From Pseudoduganella armeniaca (lineage in GTDB: Bacteria > Pseudomonadota > Gammaproteobacteria > Burkholderiales > Burkholderiaceae_D), in assembly GCF_003028855.1 (NCBI RefSeq), contig NZ_CP028324.1, positions 5,704,001 through 5,768,000 on the forward strand: a stretch of 64,000 nt of DNA. Direction: 5' to 3'. The translations under genes and the position numbers were made by a program. Positions 38,660-47,708 of the stretch are shown here, piece after piece; within the stretch, counting starts at the first letter, position 1; every line of letters starts with the position of its first letter. The notes under the pieces were generated by a model. The model was not told the origin of the DNA, did no database searches, and worked only from the letters and a program-made list of their open reading frames with translations.

Positions 38660-40507
38660 TCAGCCTCCGCGGGCACGCGGCGGCGCCGCGCGCGTCATCG
38701 TCGGCCGCGCCACCTCCAGCTTGCGCGCCGTGTCGATGGCCAGCGTGACGTCCGGCACCCGGTCGCCCTGCAGCTGTACGGCGAACGTCATCAGCTCGTC
38801 GCGCCGGAACGCGTGCACCTGGACGGTATCGCCCACCCGGTAGCGGCCCAGCAGGCCGTCCAGGTTGGACGGATTGCCCGTCACGCGCAGGCCGTCGATG
38901 GCGACCAGCAGGTCGCCCGCCGACAGGCCGGCGCGATGCGCCGCGCCACTCTCGTGCACGGCGGACAGCTTGCAGTCGGCGCCCTCGCGGCCGATGTTGG
39001 CGTCCAGGCTCGGCTTGTCGCCCTTGCGCTCGTCCGTGTACTTGACGCCGAACGGCGCCAGCAGCTTCGCCAGCGGCACGTCTTCCGTGCCGCGGATGTA
39101 TTTCTCGAAGAACGGTTTCAGTTTCATGCCGCTGATCTCGTCGAACAGCGCTTCCACCTCGGCGGGCGTGACGCCGCGCCGGCCGTCCGGATAGAAATCG
39201 CGACCATAGCGCTGCCACAGCGCCAGCATGATGTCGTCCAGCGAGCGCTGGCCCGCCGTCTTCGTGCGGATCGTCAGGTCCAGCGCCAGGCCGACCAGCG
39301 AACCCTTGGCGTAATAGCTGACGATGGCGTTGGGCGCGTTCTCATCCTGGCGGTAGTACTTGCCCCAGGCGTCGAAGCTGGAATCGGCCACGCTCTGCTT
39401 GGTGCGACCGGCGCCGCGCAGCACGCCGCCGACCGTCTTGCCCAGCGTCTTGTAATACTGCTGTTCGGTGATCATGCCGCTGCGGACCAGGAACAGGTCG
39501 TCGTAATAGCTGGTGAACCCTTCGAACAGCCACAAGAGCGGCGTGTAGTTCTCCACCTGCAGGTCGTAGGGCGCGAACACGGCCGGCTTGATGCGCTTGA
39601 CGTTCCAGGTATGGAAGTACTCGTGGCTGCACAGGCCCAGGAACTTGACGTAGCCTTCACTGCGCTCCTTGCCGCGCTGCGCCGTCGTCGGCAGGTCGGC
39701 GCGGGCGCAGATCAGCGCCGTCGAGGCGCGGTGTTCCAGGCCGCCGTAGCCGTCGCCCACGGCCAGGGTCATGAACACATAGCGCTCCATCGGCGCCCGT
39801 TTCGTCTTCGGTTCGAAGAAGGCGATCTGGGTTTCGCAGATCGCCTTCAGGTCGGCGCACAGGCGCTCCATGTCCAGGTTCGGCACGCGGCCCGTGATGA
39901 CGACGTCGTGCGCCACGCCGTGCGCGGTAAACGTCGCCAGCGCGAAGTCGCCCATCTCGACCGGGCTGTCGATCAGCTCATCGTAGTCGGCCGCGACGTA
40001 GGTGCCGAAGCCATAACGGCGTGCCTTCAACTCGGGCAGCGCGGTGGCCACGCGCCACGCGCGCGCCGCCTCGTGCTCCGGCTGACGGATGTCGACCACG
40101 TGCGGCACCTCCTCCTGGCCGACCACGCGCAGGAACACGCTGGTGCCGTTGAAGAAGCCGTGCGTCTGGTCCAGGTGCGCCGCGCGCACCGACAGGTCCC
40201 AGGCATATACGTCGTACACGACGACCAGCGGCCCCGCCACGGGCGGCGCCTGCCATGAGTGCTTGTCCAGCTTCGCCAGCGGTATCGCGCGGCCTTCCGT
40301 CTCGGCGCGGATCTGCACGATATTGCGCGAGAACTCGCGGATCATGTAGCTGCCCGGGATCCATGCCGGCAGCGCCAGCACCTGGCCCTCGGCGGCGGGA
40401 TTCTGCACGGTCAGCGTGACCTGGAACAGGTGAGCCGCGAGGTCTTTCGCGGTGATGGCATAGGCAATGGCCGGTGCCTGGCTGGTGGTTTTTTTCTTTT
40501 TCATCAT
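38660..40507 (-). CDS. M61 family (glycyl aminopeptidase-like) metallopeptidase with PDZ domain
   Basis: This zinc peptidase of 615 residues has an N-terminal beta domain (FQVTLTVQNPAAEGQ, WIPGSYMIREFSRNIV) and a catalytic domain with HEYFH at 295-299 (His295, Glu296, His299) and the third ligand Glu329 in WLFEGFTSYYDD. A C-terminal PDZ domain spans about residues 500-590 (GAAHRAGLSAGDLLVAIDGL). No signal peptide is seen; the N-terminus MMKKKKTT is basic, so it is probably cytoplasmic. Its ATG overlaps the stop of the MobA-like gene as ATGA. Confidence 0.9.
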   Translation of the reverse strand: MMKKKKTTSQAPAIAYAITAKDLAAHLFQVTLTVQNPAAEGQVLALPAWIPGSYMIREFSRNIVQIRAETEGRAIPLAKLDKHSWQAPPVAGPLVVVYDVYAWDLSVRAAHLDQTHGFFNGTSVFLRVVGQEEVPHVVDIRQPEHEAARAWRVATALPELKARRYGFGTYVAADYDELIDSPVEMGDFALATFTAHGVAHDVVITGRVPNLDMERLCADLKAICETQIAFFEPKTKRAPMERYVFMTLAVGDGYGGLEHRASTALICARADLPTTAQRGKERSEGYVKFLGLCSHEYFHTWNVKRIKPAVFAPYDLQVENYTPLLWLFEGFTSYYDDLFLVRSGMITEQQYYKTLGKTVGGVLRGAGRTKQSVADSSFDAWGKYYRQDENAPNAIVSYYAKGSLVGLALDLTIRTKTAGQRSLDDIMLALWQRYGRDFYPDGRRGVTPAEVEALFDEISGMKLKPFFEKYIRGTEDVPLAKLLAPFGVKYTDERKGDKPSLDANIGREGADCKLSAVHESGAAHRAGLSAGDLLVAIDGLRVTGNPSNLDGLLGRYRVGDTVQVHAFRRDELMTFAVQLQGDRVPDVTLAIDTARKLEVARPTMTRAAPPRARGG

Positions 40508-41073
40508 AGATCGGTTGGGGTGTCGATATCGAGCAGGATGCCCGCATCGTCCACGCACACTTCGTTGACGGGGTTGTTGCTGACGATACCGCGCGCGCCG
40601 CGGTCGCCGGACAGCGCGAGCAGCGCGGGCAAATGGTGGCGGCCGAACGCCACCGGGTTGCCCCGTTTTCCTTGGTGGACCGGTGCCGCGATATCCGCGC
40701 CCTCGGCCACGGCCTGCCGCAGCGCGGCGATCGTGGCGGGTTGCACGCGCGGCATGTCGGCCAGCGCCACCACCCAGCCGGCGGCCTGCTCCACCTGCCG
40801 CAAGCCATGCACGAGGGATGCAGCCATGCCGCTGTCCGCATCAAGGCAGCGCGTGACTTCACAACCGGAGCCGGCCAGCATGGCTGCCGTGGCATCGTCG
40901 TCGGCCCGTACCACCGCGATCACACGCGGCAGCGTGGCCAGGAGGTGCCGCGCGCTGGCTGCCGCCACCACGTCGCCGCCGGGCAGCGGCTGCAGCAGCT
41001 TGTTGCGCTGGCCCTGCGGATCGAAGCGGCGGCCGCGCCCGGCCGCCAGCAGGATACCAACGACGTCCGCCAT
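40504..41073 (-). CDS. MobA/MocA-like nucleotidyltransferase
   Basis: This 189-residue nucleotidyltransferase starts ADVVGILLAAGRGRRFDPQG, whose Gly/Arg-rich loop binds NTP. ADMPRVQPATI with the metal-binding Asp and GNPVAFGRHHLPALLALSGDRGAR are typical of MocA (molybdopterin cytidylyltransferase). Its ATG shares a base with the stop of the molybdopterin-binding oxidoreductase subunit (TGATG). It probably makes the cytosine-dinucleotide form of the cofactor needed by that enzyme. Confidence 0.88.
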   Translation of the reverse strand: MADVVGILLAAGRGRRFDPQGQRNKLLQPLPGGDVVAAASARHLLATLPRVIAVVRADDDATAAMLAGSGCEVTRCLDADSGMAASLVHGLRQVEQAAGWVVALADMPRVQPATIAALRQAVAEGADIAAPVHQGKRGNPVAFGRHHLPALLALSGDRGARGIVSNNPVNEVCVDDAGILLDIDTPTDL

Positions 41074-43291
41074 CAGACCTTGACGGCCGTGGCCAGGTCG
41101 AACGGCAGCTTGCGCAGCCGCTTGCCCGTCAGGCGGTACACGGCATTGGCGAACGCGGGTGCCAGCGGCGGGAAGCCCGGCTCGCCCATGCCGGTCGGCG
41201 GCTCGGTGGACGGCACGATGTGCACCGCCACTTTCGGCATGTCCGGCATGCGCGCCACCGTGTAGTCGGACAGCTGGCTCTGTTCCACCATGCCATCCTT
41301 GAGCGTGATGGCGGCGCCCGGCAGCGTGGTGCCAACCGCCATCAGCACGGCGCCTTGCACCTGGGCCTCGATCGTCAGCGGATTGACGGCCTGGTTGCAG
41401 TGCACGCCGGCGGTGACCGTGTGCAGCTTCGGCACGCCCTTCTCGACGGAGGCCGTGACCACGTAGGCGACCACCGTGCCGAACGACTCGTGCACCGCTA
41501 CGCCGTACGCCTGCCCCTTCGGCAGCTTCTTCGTGCCGTAGCCGGACTTGCCGACCGCCAGGTCCAGCGCCAGATGATGGCGCTGGTGATCCGCCGGTAT
41601 CAGCTTCTTGCGATACGCCACCGGGTCCATGCCGGCCGCGTGCGCCGCCTCGTCGATCAGCGTTTCCATCACGAAGGCCGTGTGGGTGGAACCGACCGAG
41701 CGCCACCACAGCACCGGCACGTTGGCCAGGGCGTTGTGCACCGTCAGGTTCAGCGGCACCTTGTACGGCTCCCCATGCCTTCGACCATCGTATTGTCCAC
41801 GCCGTTCTTGACCATCATCGGTTCGAACGCCGAACCGGTGATGATGGACTGGCCGACGATGGTGTGGTCCCAGCCGACGATATTGCCCTTGCCGTCCAGG
41901 CCCAGCGCGGCACGGTGCACGTGCGCGGGGCGATAGTAGCCGCCCTTGATGTCGTCCTCGCGGCTCCAGATCACCTTGACCGGTCCCTTACCGTACACCT
42001 TTGCGATATTCACCGCCTCGACGATGTAGTCCGACGACGGCGTGGCGCGCCGGCCGAAACCGCCGCCCGCCATCATCGTGTGCAAGGTTACCTGCTCCGG
42101 CTTCAGGCCGGCCGTCTTGGCAGCCGCGGCCTGGTCCATGGTCTGGAACTGGCTGCCGGCCCAGATCGTGCAGGCGTCGCGCTTCAGGTCCACCACGCAG
42201 TTGAGCGGCTCCATCGGCGCATGCGCCAGGTACGGGAATTCATAGACCGCGTTGATCTTCTTCGGCGCGGCGGCCAGCTTGGACGTGTCGGCCTGCTTCG
42301 CCACGGTGCCCGGCTTGGCGGCCAGCGCGCGGAAGGCGGCGAACTGCTTGGCGCTGTCGACCTTCTCGACGCCGCTCGTGTCCCACTCGATCTTCAAGGC
42401 GTCGCGGCCCTGCTTGGCCTGCCAGTAGCCGTCCGCGATCACGGCCACGCCTTCCGCGCCCCGGTCCAGCGGCACCCGCTCCACGGCCACCACGCCGCGC
42501 AACGCCTTGGCGGCCGCCGCGTCGAACGATTTCACCTTGGCGCCGAACACGGGCGGCCGCGCCACCAGCGCGATCTTGGTGCCTTCGGGTTTGAAATCCA
42601 TGCCGAACTGCTGGCTGCCATTGGATTTGGCGCGCGCGTCCAGGCGCGGCATCGGCTTGCCGATGAAGCGGAAGTCCTCGACGTTCTTCAATACGACATT
42701 GGCCGGCACCGGCTGCTTCGCCGCCGCTTCCGCCATCTCGCCAAACGTGGCCTTGCGCCCGCCCGGTCCCGTCAACACGCCGTTCGCCGCCTTGACCTGG
42801 TTCGGCGTGGTGCCCCACTGCTGCGCGGCTGCCGCGACCAGCATGGCGCGCGCCTTGGCGCCGATCTCGCGGTACTGTACCCACGAGTGCGCGACGCTGC
42901 CGCTGCCGCCGGTGATCTGGATGCCGAACGCAGGGTCCTTGTACGCTTCACCCGCCGGCGCCAGCGCGCCGCGGATCTGCGACCAGTCGGCATCGAGCTC
43001 CTCGGCGATCAGCATCGGCAGCGCCGTGTGCACGCCCTGGCCGAATTCGAGCCGGTTGACCGTGACGGTGATCGTGTTGTCCGGCGCGATGCGGAGGAAC
43101 GCATTGGGCTGCTGCGCCGCTGGCGGGATGCCGGCGGCGCGCGCCATGCGGCCACCGCCCGTGAACGTGAAGCCCAGCACCAGGCCGGCGCCGGCCGCCT
43201 TCATGAAACCGCGCCGCGAAACGCCGCTCGCCGCACCATTGGTCATGGCGAGTTGCGCCAGGCCGTCTTCCTTGAACCATTCCTTGCGCAT
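41073..43291 (-). CDS. molybdopterin-binding oxidoreductase large subunit (isoquinoline 1-oxidoreductase beta type), frameshifted
   Basis: This xanthine-oxidase-family large subunit has a twin-arginine signal (VSRRGFMKAAGAG), so it is exported folded, as in IorB. The start at 43291 follows GAGGAG. Cofactor and active-site segments are GGSGSVAHSWVQYRE, MMAGGGFGRRATPSSDY, HAPMEPLNCVV and, in the second part, GEPGFPPLAPAFANAVY. The frame breaks after VEGMG at about 41771-41774; one extra base in that C-run gives VEGMGEPYKVPLNLTVHNAL and a full protein of about 739 residues. An undercall is likely. The natural substrate is unknown. Confidence 0.88.
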
Positions 43292-43301
43292 GCGGGTCTC
43301 C

Positions 43302-43760
43302 TCAGGCCAGGGTCTTGGCGGCATCCTTGATCGCCGCGCGGATGCGTTGGTAGGTGCCGCAGCGGCAGATGTTGCCGGCCATGGCGTTGTCGATGTCGGC
43401 GTCGGTCGGCGCCTTGTTGGTGCGCAGCAGCGCGGTGGCGCTCATCACCTGGCCGCTCTGGCAGTAGCCGCACTGGGGCACGTCGTGGCGCACCCAGGCG
43501 TCCTGCACGGCCTTGCCGACCTTGTCGCCTTCCATTGCCTCGATGGTCGTGATCTTCTGGCCGACGGCGGCGGAGATGGGCGTGATGCACGAGCGGATCG
43601 GCTGGCCCGCGAGGTGCACGGTACAGGCGCCGCACAGCGCGGCGCCGCAGCCGAACTTGGTGCCGGTCATGTTCAGGTTGTCGCGCAGGGCCCACAGGAT
43701 GGGGGTTGCCGGATCGGCGTCGACTTGCATGTCGCGGCCGTTGATGTTCAAGGTCACCAT
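43302..43760 (-). CDS. [2Fe-2S] subunit of the molybdenum oxidoreductase (isoquinoline 1-oxidoreductase alpha type)
   Basis: This 152-residue iron-sulfur subunit carries the plant-type cluster motif GTKFGCGAALCGACTVH and the second cluster CGYCQSGQV with CRCGTYQRIR. It hands electrons from the molybdenum site to an acceptor, often a cytochrome. The start at 43760 (MVTLNINGRDMQV) is the conserved N-terminus. The large subunit begins 10 bases downstream, and a MocA-like gene completes the operon. Confidence 0.94.
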   Translation of the reverse strand: MVTLNINGRDMQVDADPATPILWALRDNLNMTGTKFGCGAALCGACTVHLAGQPIRSCITPISAAVGQKITTIEAMEGDKVGKAVQDAWVRHDVPQCGYCQSGQVMSATALLRTNKAPTDADIDNAMAGNICRCGTYQRIRAAIKDAAKTLA

Positions 43761-43859
43761 TGAATTACTCCTGTTATGGATGAGCAAACGGCGCGCTCGA
43801 TGGCGCGCCGGTTCCTGCGGGTCTGGCTGCCCGCTCTGTTCAGATGCTTGCGGTACGGC

Positions 43860-44585
43860 TTACTGCTTGGCCGTCGACATGCGCGCTTCCAGCGTCTTGG
43901 CGTCGATCGCGCCCGGGATACGGGTGCCGTCGGCAAAGAAGATCGCCGGCGTGCCGTTGATGTTGAGCTTCTGGCCCAGCGCGAACACCTTGTCGTTCGG
44001 CGTGGTGCAGTTGGCCGGCGCGGCCGGTGCCGCCTTGTTGTTCAGCATCCAGTCGTCCCAGGCCTTGGCCCGGTCGGCCGAGCACCACACGTTCTTCGAC
44101 TTGGCGGCCGAATCGGGCGACAGGATGTTGTACAGGTAGGTGTAGATCGTGACGTTGTCGACCTGGCTCAGCGTCTGCTGGCGGAAGCGCTTGCAGTAGC
44201 CGCAGTTCGGGTCCTCGAACACGGCGATCACGCGCTTGCCGTTGCCCTTGACGGTCTTGATGGCCAGGTCCAGCGGCAGGTCGGAGAACTTGATCTTGTT
44301 CAGGTCATCCAGGCGGGTCTGCGTCAGGTCCTCGTTCGTCTTCAGGTTGAACACGTGGCCGACGATCAGGTAGGAGCCCGTCTTGTCGGTATAGCGCACT
44401 TCGTTGCCGACGCGGACTTCGTACAGGCCGCCGTAGGGCGTCTCGCGGATCGAGTCGATCTTGACGTTCTCACCCAGCTTCGGCTCGACGTTCTTGCGAA
44501 TGGTCGCCTCGACGCTGTTCTGGGCGCCAGCATGGGTGAGCGCCATCAAGGATGCGATGGCGAAAGCGGTTTTCAGCAATTTCAT
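43860..44585 (-). CDS. dsbC: thiol:disulfide interchange protein DsbC
   Basis: This periplasmic disulfide isomerase of 241 residues has a signal peptide (MKLLKTAFAIASLMALTHAGA), an N-terminal dimerisation domain (VKIDSIRETPYGGLYEVRVG) and a thioredoxin fold with active site NCGYC at residues 127-131 (FEDPNCGYCKRF). A second Cys pair (WCSADRA...ANCTTP) is present as in DsbC. GGAGATCCT precedes the start. The family acts with a DsbD-type reductant; a CcdA/TlpA pair lies at 62 kb. Confidence 0.94.
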   Translation of the reverse strand: MKLLKTAFAIASLMALTHAGAQNSVEATIRKNVEPKLGENVKIDSIRETPYGGLYEVRVGNEVRYTDKTGSYLIVGHVFNLKTNEDLTQTRLDDLNKIKFSDLPLDLAIKTVKGNGKRVIAVFEDPNCGYCKRFRQQTLSQVDNVTIYTYLYNILSPDSAAKSKNVWCSADRAKAWDDWMLNNKAAPAAPANCTTPNDKVFALGQKLNINGTPAIFFADGTRIPGAIDAKTLEARMSTAKQ

Positions 44586-44738
44586 AGGATCTCCGGAATC
44601 GGACAAACCCCGCGCGCCTCGCGGCGCCGGGGCATCTTGTTGTTGGCGTTGTCGTTGTGCGTGGCCAGCACAGTACAGCTTGCACCGATTAGGCATCGCA
44701 CTTGTGCTGATTTTGTGCAGAATTTGTCTCAGGTGCGG

Positions 44739-45959
44739 TCAGTGCCTGCCGAGCGCATGCGACATCAGCTGCCGCTTCACGACCGGTAATTTATCCAGCA
44801 AGTTTAGCCCCAAATTGCGCACCACGCGCACCGGCTCGAGATTGGCCGTGAATAAACGGTGCAGGCCATCGGTCGTGACCTGCATCGCCAGCACCTCTTC
44901 CTTGCGCGCGCGGGCGTAGCGGGCCAGCACGCGGTCGTCGCCGATCGAGCGGTGTTCCTCGCGCTCGGCCACGGCGCGCACCAGGTCGCGCACGTCGCCA
45001 AAGCCCAGGTTCATGCCGTGGCCAGCCAGTGGATGCACGACGTGGGCCGCGTCGCCGACCAGGGCCACGCGCTCGGCCACCAGCGAGTGCGGTCGCAGCA
45101 AGGTCAGGGGGAAGGCGCGCACCGTGTCCGGCTGGACGGGCGTCAGCTTGCCCAGCTTGGGGCCGGCGAATTCGGCCAGCCGGTCGGCCAGCGCCTGCGC
45201 GCCCTCGCTGCACAAGGTGTCCGCCAGCGCATCGGGCGCGGACCATACCAGCGAGACGCGGTTGCCCGGCAGCGGTAGTAGCGCGACGATGCCGCGCGTG
45301 CAGGTAAACCACTGCAGCGCGGCGCCGTGGTGCGGCAGCTCGCAGTCGAAGTTGGCAACGACCCCCTTCTGGTTGTAGGGCTTGTAATCGAGGCCGATGT
45401 CGCACTGGCCGCGCACCCACGACTGCGCGCCGTCCGCGCCGACGACCAGCGCGGCGCGCAGCGTGCTGCCGTCGTCGAGCTGGATGCTGGCGCCTTCGGC
45501 CGTCGTGCTGAGCGCGACCGCGCGGCCGCTGACGACGTGCACGTTCTGGGCGAAACGCAGCGCGGCGTCCAGCGCCTGGTTCAGGTTGCGGTCCTCGACG
45601 ATCCAGGCCAGCGTGTCCGCATGGGCGCCGTAGGCGTCGAAATTGATGTGGCCCGGCTGTTCGCCGTCGCCCTTGACGATCATCGCATCCACCGGCGCGA
45701 TACGGCCGGCATCCATCGCGCCCCATACCTTCAGCGACGACAGCAGCGACTGGGCCGTATGGTTGAGCGCATACACGCGCACGTCCCAGCTGGGCTCCAG
45801 CCCATCCGGCGGCGTCACCGGCGGAGGCCCCAGCAGCGTCACGCTCTGCCCGGCCTGGGCGAACGCGAGGGCGGCCGTCTTGGCGATGGCGCCGTTACCG
45901 ACGATGCAGACGGCCGTCTGCACGTGCTGCTTGCTGGAGGAAGTGGTCGATTTGTTCAT
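44739..45959 (-). CDS. UbiH/UbiF-type FAD-dependent monooxygenase
   Basis: This 406-residue flavoprotein hydroxylase is probably of ubiquinone biosynthesis. The FAD-binding GNGAIAKTAALAFAQAG departs from the usual GxGxxG only slightly. The internal DG motif (VVGADGAQSWVR) and the second FAD motif VALVGDAAHVVHPLAGHGMNLGFGDV are diagnostic. The exact ring position hydroxylated cannot be told. The start at 45959 is chosen over an upstream ATG because it gives the family N-terminus. The dsbC gene follows on the same strand. Confidence 0.87.
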   Translation of the reverse strand: MNKSTTSSSKQHVQTAVCIVGNGAIAKTAALAFAQAGQSVTLLGPPPVTPPDGLEPSWDVRVYALNHTAQSLLSSLKVWGAMDAGRIAPVDAMIVKGDGEQPGHINFDAYGAHADTLAWIVEDRNLNQALDAALRFAQNVHVVSGRAVALSTTAEGASIQLDDGSTLRAALVVGADGAQSWVRGQCDIGLDYKPYNQKGVVANFDCELPHHGAALQWFTCTRGIVALLPLPGNRVSLVWSAPDALADTLCSEGAQALADRLAEFAGPKLGKLTPVQPDTVRAFPLTLLRPHSLVAERVALVGDAAHVVHPLAGHGMNLGFGDVRDLVRAVAEREEHRSIGDDRVLARYARARKEEVLAMQVTTDGLHRLFTANLEPVRVVRNLGLNLLDKLPVVKRQLMSHALGRH

Positions 45960-46123
45960 CCGCCCATTATAGCGACCGTGGGACGTGGACGGCATCCGGA
46001 TAGGCCACTGCGGGACAGCGACGGGCTGGCGCTGGCGACCGGGAGGTTTGTTGCAAACATCGGTCAGTCACAGCGACGATCATTGCCGCGACCGCAAATA
46101 TGCCATCAAATGCTCAACCACTA

Positions 46124-46151
46124 TTGCAAACCTGCATTTGCCTGCTATAAT
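46124..46151 (+). promoter_or_regulatory. sigma-70 promoter of tRNA-Phe
   Basis: TTGCAA at 46124-46129 and a perfect TATAAT at 46146-46151 are separated by 16 bases, ending 10 bases before the tRNA. Confidence 0.75.
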
Positions 46152-46161
46152 GCGGCCTCTT

Positions 46162-46236
46162 GGCCTGGTAGCTCAGTTGGTAGAGCAGAGGATTGAAAAT
46201 CCTTGTGTCGGTGGTTCGATTCCGCCCGGGCCACCA
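46162..46236 (+). tRNA. tRNA-Phe (GAA), one base short
   Basis: The anticodon loop TTGAAAA gives GAA, the D-arm GCTCAGTTGGTAGAGC is standard, and CCA is encoded. The gene has 75 bases where tRNA-Phe has 76. The T-stem GGTGG/CCGCC and the acceptor GGCCTGG/CCGGGCC must share one C, because the run at 46225-46227 has three Cs where four are needed. A tRNA lacking that base would be badly folded, so an undercall in the sequence is the likeliest explanation. Confidence 0.9.
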
Positions 46237-46248
46237 AGAATTCTTGCA

Positions 46249-46278
46249 AACGCCACCTTCGGGTGGCGTTTTTGTTTT
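46249..46278 (+). terminator. intrinsic terminator of tRNA-Phe
   Basis: CGCCACC-TTCG-GGTGGCG at 46251-46268 forms a 7-base stem with a stable tetraloop, followed by TTTTTGTTTT. Confidence 0.9.
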
Positions 46279-46380
46279 CCAGCGCAGACATCATGGGCGT
46301 GTTCCTGCCCATCGCAACGGCACGACGCCAGACTGGAGCGACTCCCCTGATAAGCTGAAAGTCGCCCTGCCCTGATCCTG

Positions 46381-47706
46381 TTAGCGCATCAGCCTGAGGT
46401 GAGGATATAAGGCCACATAGCCTCGCAGGAGTTCCACCGCGGGCAGATGCACCACACTGAGCGGCGGGTTCCAAGGCGGCTGCTGCCTGGATGGCTGGCG
46501 CGCCGCCTCACTGCCGGGCAACCAGAACTCCAGCGATACCTCATTGGCCCGCGGGTCGGCATTACGCAGGAAATGATTTTGCAGCAGAAGCCCATAGGCT
46601 TCCATGCTGAGGTAGTCCTTCTCTATCTTGTCGATGACATCGGCATCGGCAGTACGGCGCTGCTGCCGCATATAAGCGTAGTATTTGAAGTCGACAACCT
46701 TGATGTCATCGCTGTCGGCCAGTACGAGATCGGGGCGGCGACGTATGCCATTGCGGGCAAACAGCAAGGCGCGCTGCTGCAACCAGGCCTGGCGCCGCTC
46801 CGGTGCCAACAACAAGACCGGCAAGTGTTCCATGTCACAGGTAAGGATGTTGTCGGCATGCTGGTTCAACGCATGCACCAGGCAAACGGATTCCCACACC
46901 GCCCAGAAGTCCTTTACGCCCCACACCAAGCCATCTTTGGCCGCATTGCCCATGCCCTCGTGCAGGTAGCCATACAAGGCCTCATATATCGCGCGGTAGG
47001 CGCCATGACGGAAGGGCGTATTGCGGTCCACCATTTGCAGGATATGGCGCAGCAGCTCGGCAAGTTCTTCGCATCGCGTCGGCTCCCCGGCGTACAGCGA
47101 AGCCTCGGGAGTCAGGTAGCGGTGCCTGAAGTCAGCGGCCAGCGCCATGCCTTCGCCCGCAAAGCTGCCCCAGACCGTTTCCAGATCCTCTTGCAGGAAG
47201 CGGACAAAGAAGTCTTCGGCGACGAAGCAGTACAGGCCGACGAGATCGTCGGTCTGATAGCGCAGTTCTCGCCGCCGGCCGGCAGCGCGTTCCAGATACG
47301 GTGCGCCGTCGTCATCGAACAAGGCGTGATGCCAGTTGCGCTCGATATGCAGATGCGTGTCGCGCTGAGTCCGCGCGCGCGTCTCGCTCAGCCCGAGCAG
47401 ACGCATGGGATCGGAGCGCTCGAACAGCGTGTCCAGCGCCAGCGCGTCGCGGAAGGTAAAGCTGTTCGCGCCAGCATCCATCCCAGCCTGCGATAGGTCT
47501 TCCACGCCATCGAGCGCATCCAGCCGCTCCAATGCGCGCTGCGTGCCGCGAAAAATAACCAATGCCTTGTATAACAAGGCCATCGCGGCGGCCGGCGCCA
47601 TTCCGGCCATGCCCTTCGGCACACTCAGCTGCAACACGCCGCCGAGCCGCTGCAATCCGATCGTCTTTTCACTCTCAACCACAGGTAATGTGGATGGCAG
47701 CAACAT
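46381..47706 (-). CDS. McrC/LlaJI-like nuclease subunit of a two-gene defence system
   Basis: This 441-residue protein looks like the nuclease partner of an McrB-type AAA+ motor. Near the C-terminus RRPDLVLAD (Asp about 326) and KVVDFKYY (Asp about 339, Lys about 341) fit a PD-(D/E)xK nuclease core. FWAVWESVCLVHALN and ADVIDKIEKDYLSMEAYGLLLQNH resemble McrC and LlaJI-type proteins. The large N-terminal part is unassigned. It starts 2 bases after the McrB-like gene, so the two are one unit. No methyltransferase is nearby, so a type IV-like activity on modified DNA is one possibility. Confidence 0.78.
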   Translation of the reverse strand: MLLPSTLPVVESEKTIGLQRLGGVLQLSVPKGMAGMAPAAAMALLYKALVIFRGTQRALERLDALDGVEDLSQAGMDAGANSFTFRDALALDTLFERSDPMRLLGLSETRARTQRDTHLHIERNWHHALFDDDGAPYLERAAGRRRELRYQTDDLVGLYCFVAEDFFVRFLQEDLETVWGSFAGEGMALAADFRHRYLTPEASLYAGEPTRCEELAELLRHILQMVDRNTPFRHGAYRAIYEALYGYLHEGMGNAAKDGLVWGVKDFWAVWESVCLVHALNQHADNILTCDMEHLPVLLLAPERRQAWLQQRALLFARNGIRRRPDLVLADSDDIKVVDFKYYAYMRQQRRTADADVIDKIEKDYLSMEAYGLLLQNHFLRNADPRANEVSLEFWLPGSEAARQPSRQQPPWNPPLSVVHLPAVELLRGYVALYPHLRLMR

Positions 47707-47708
47707 CG

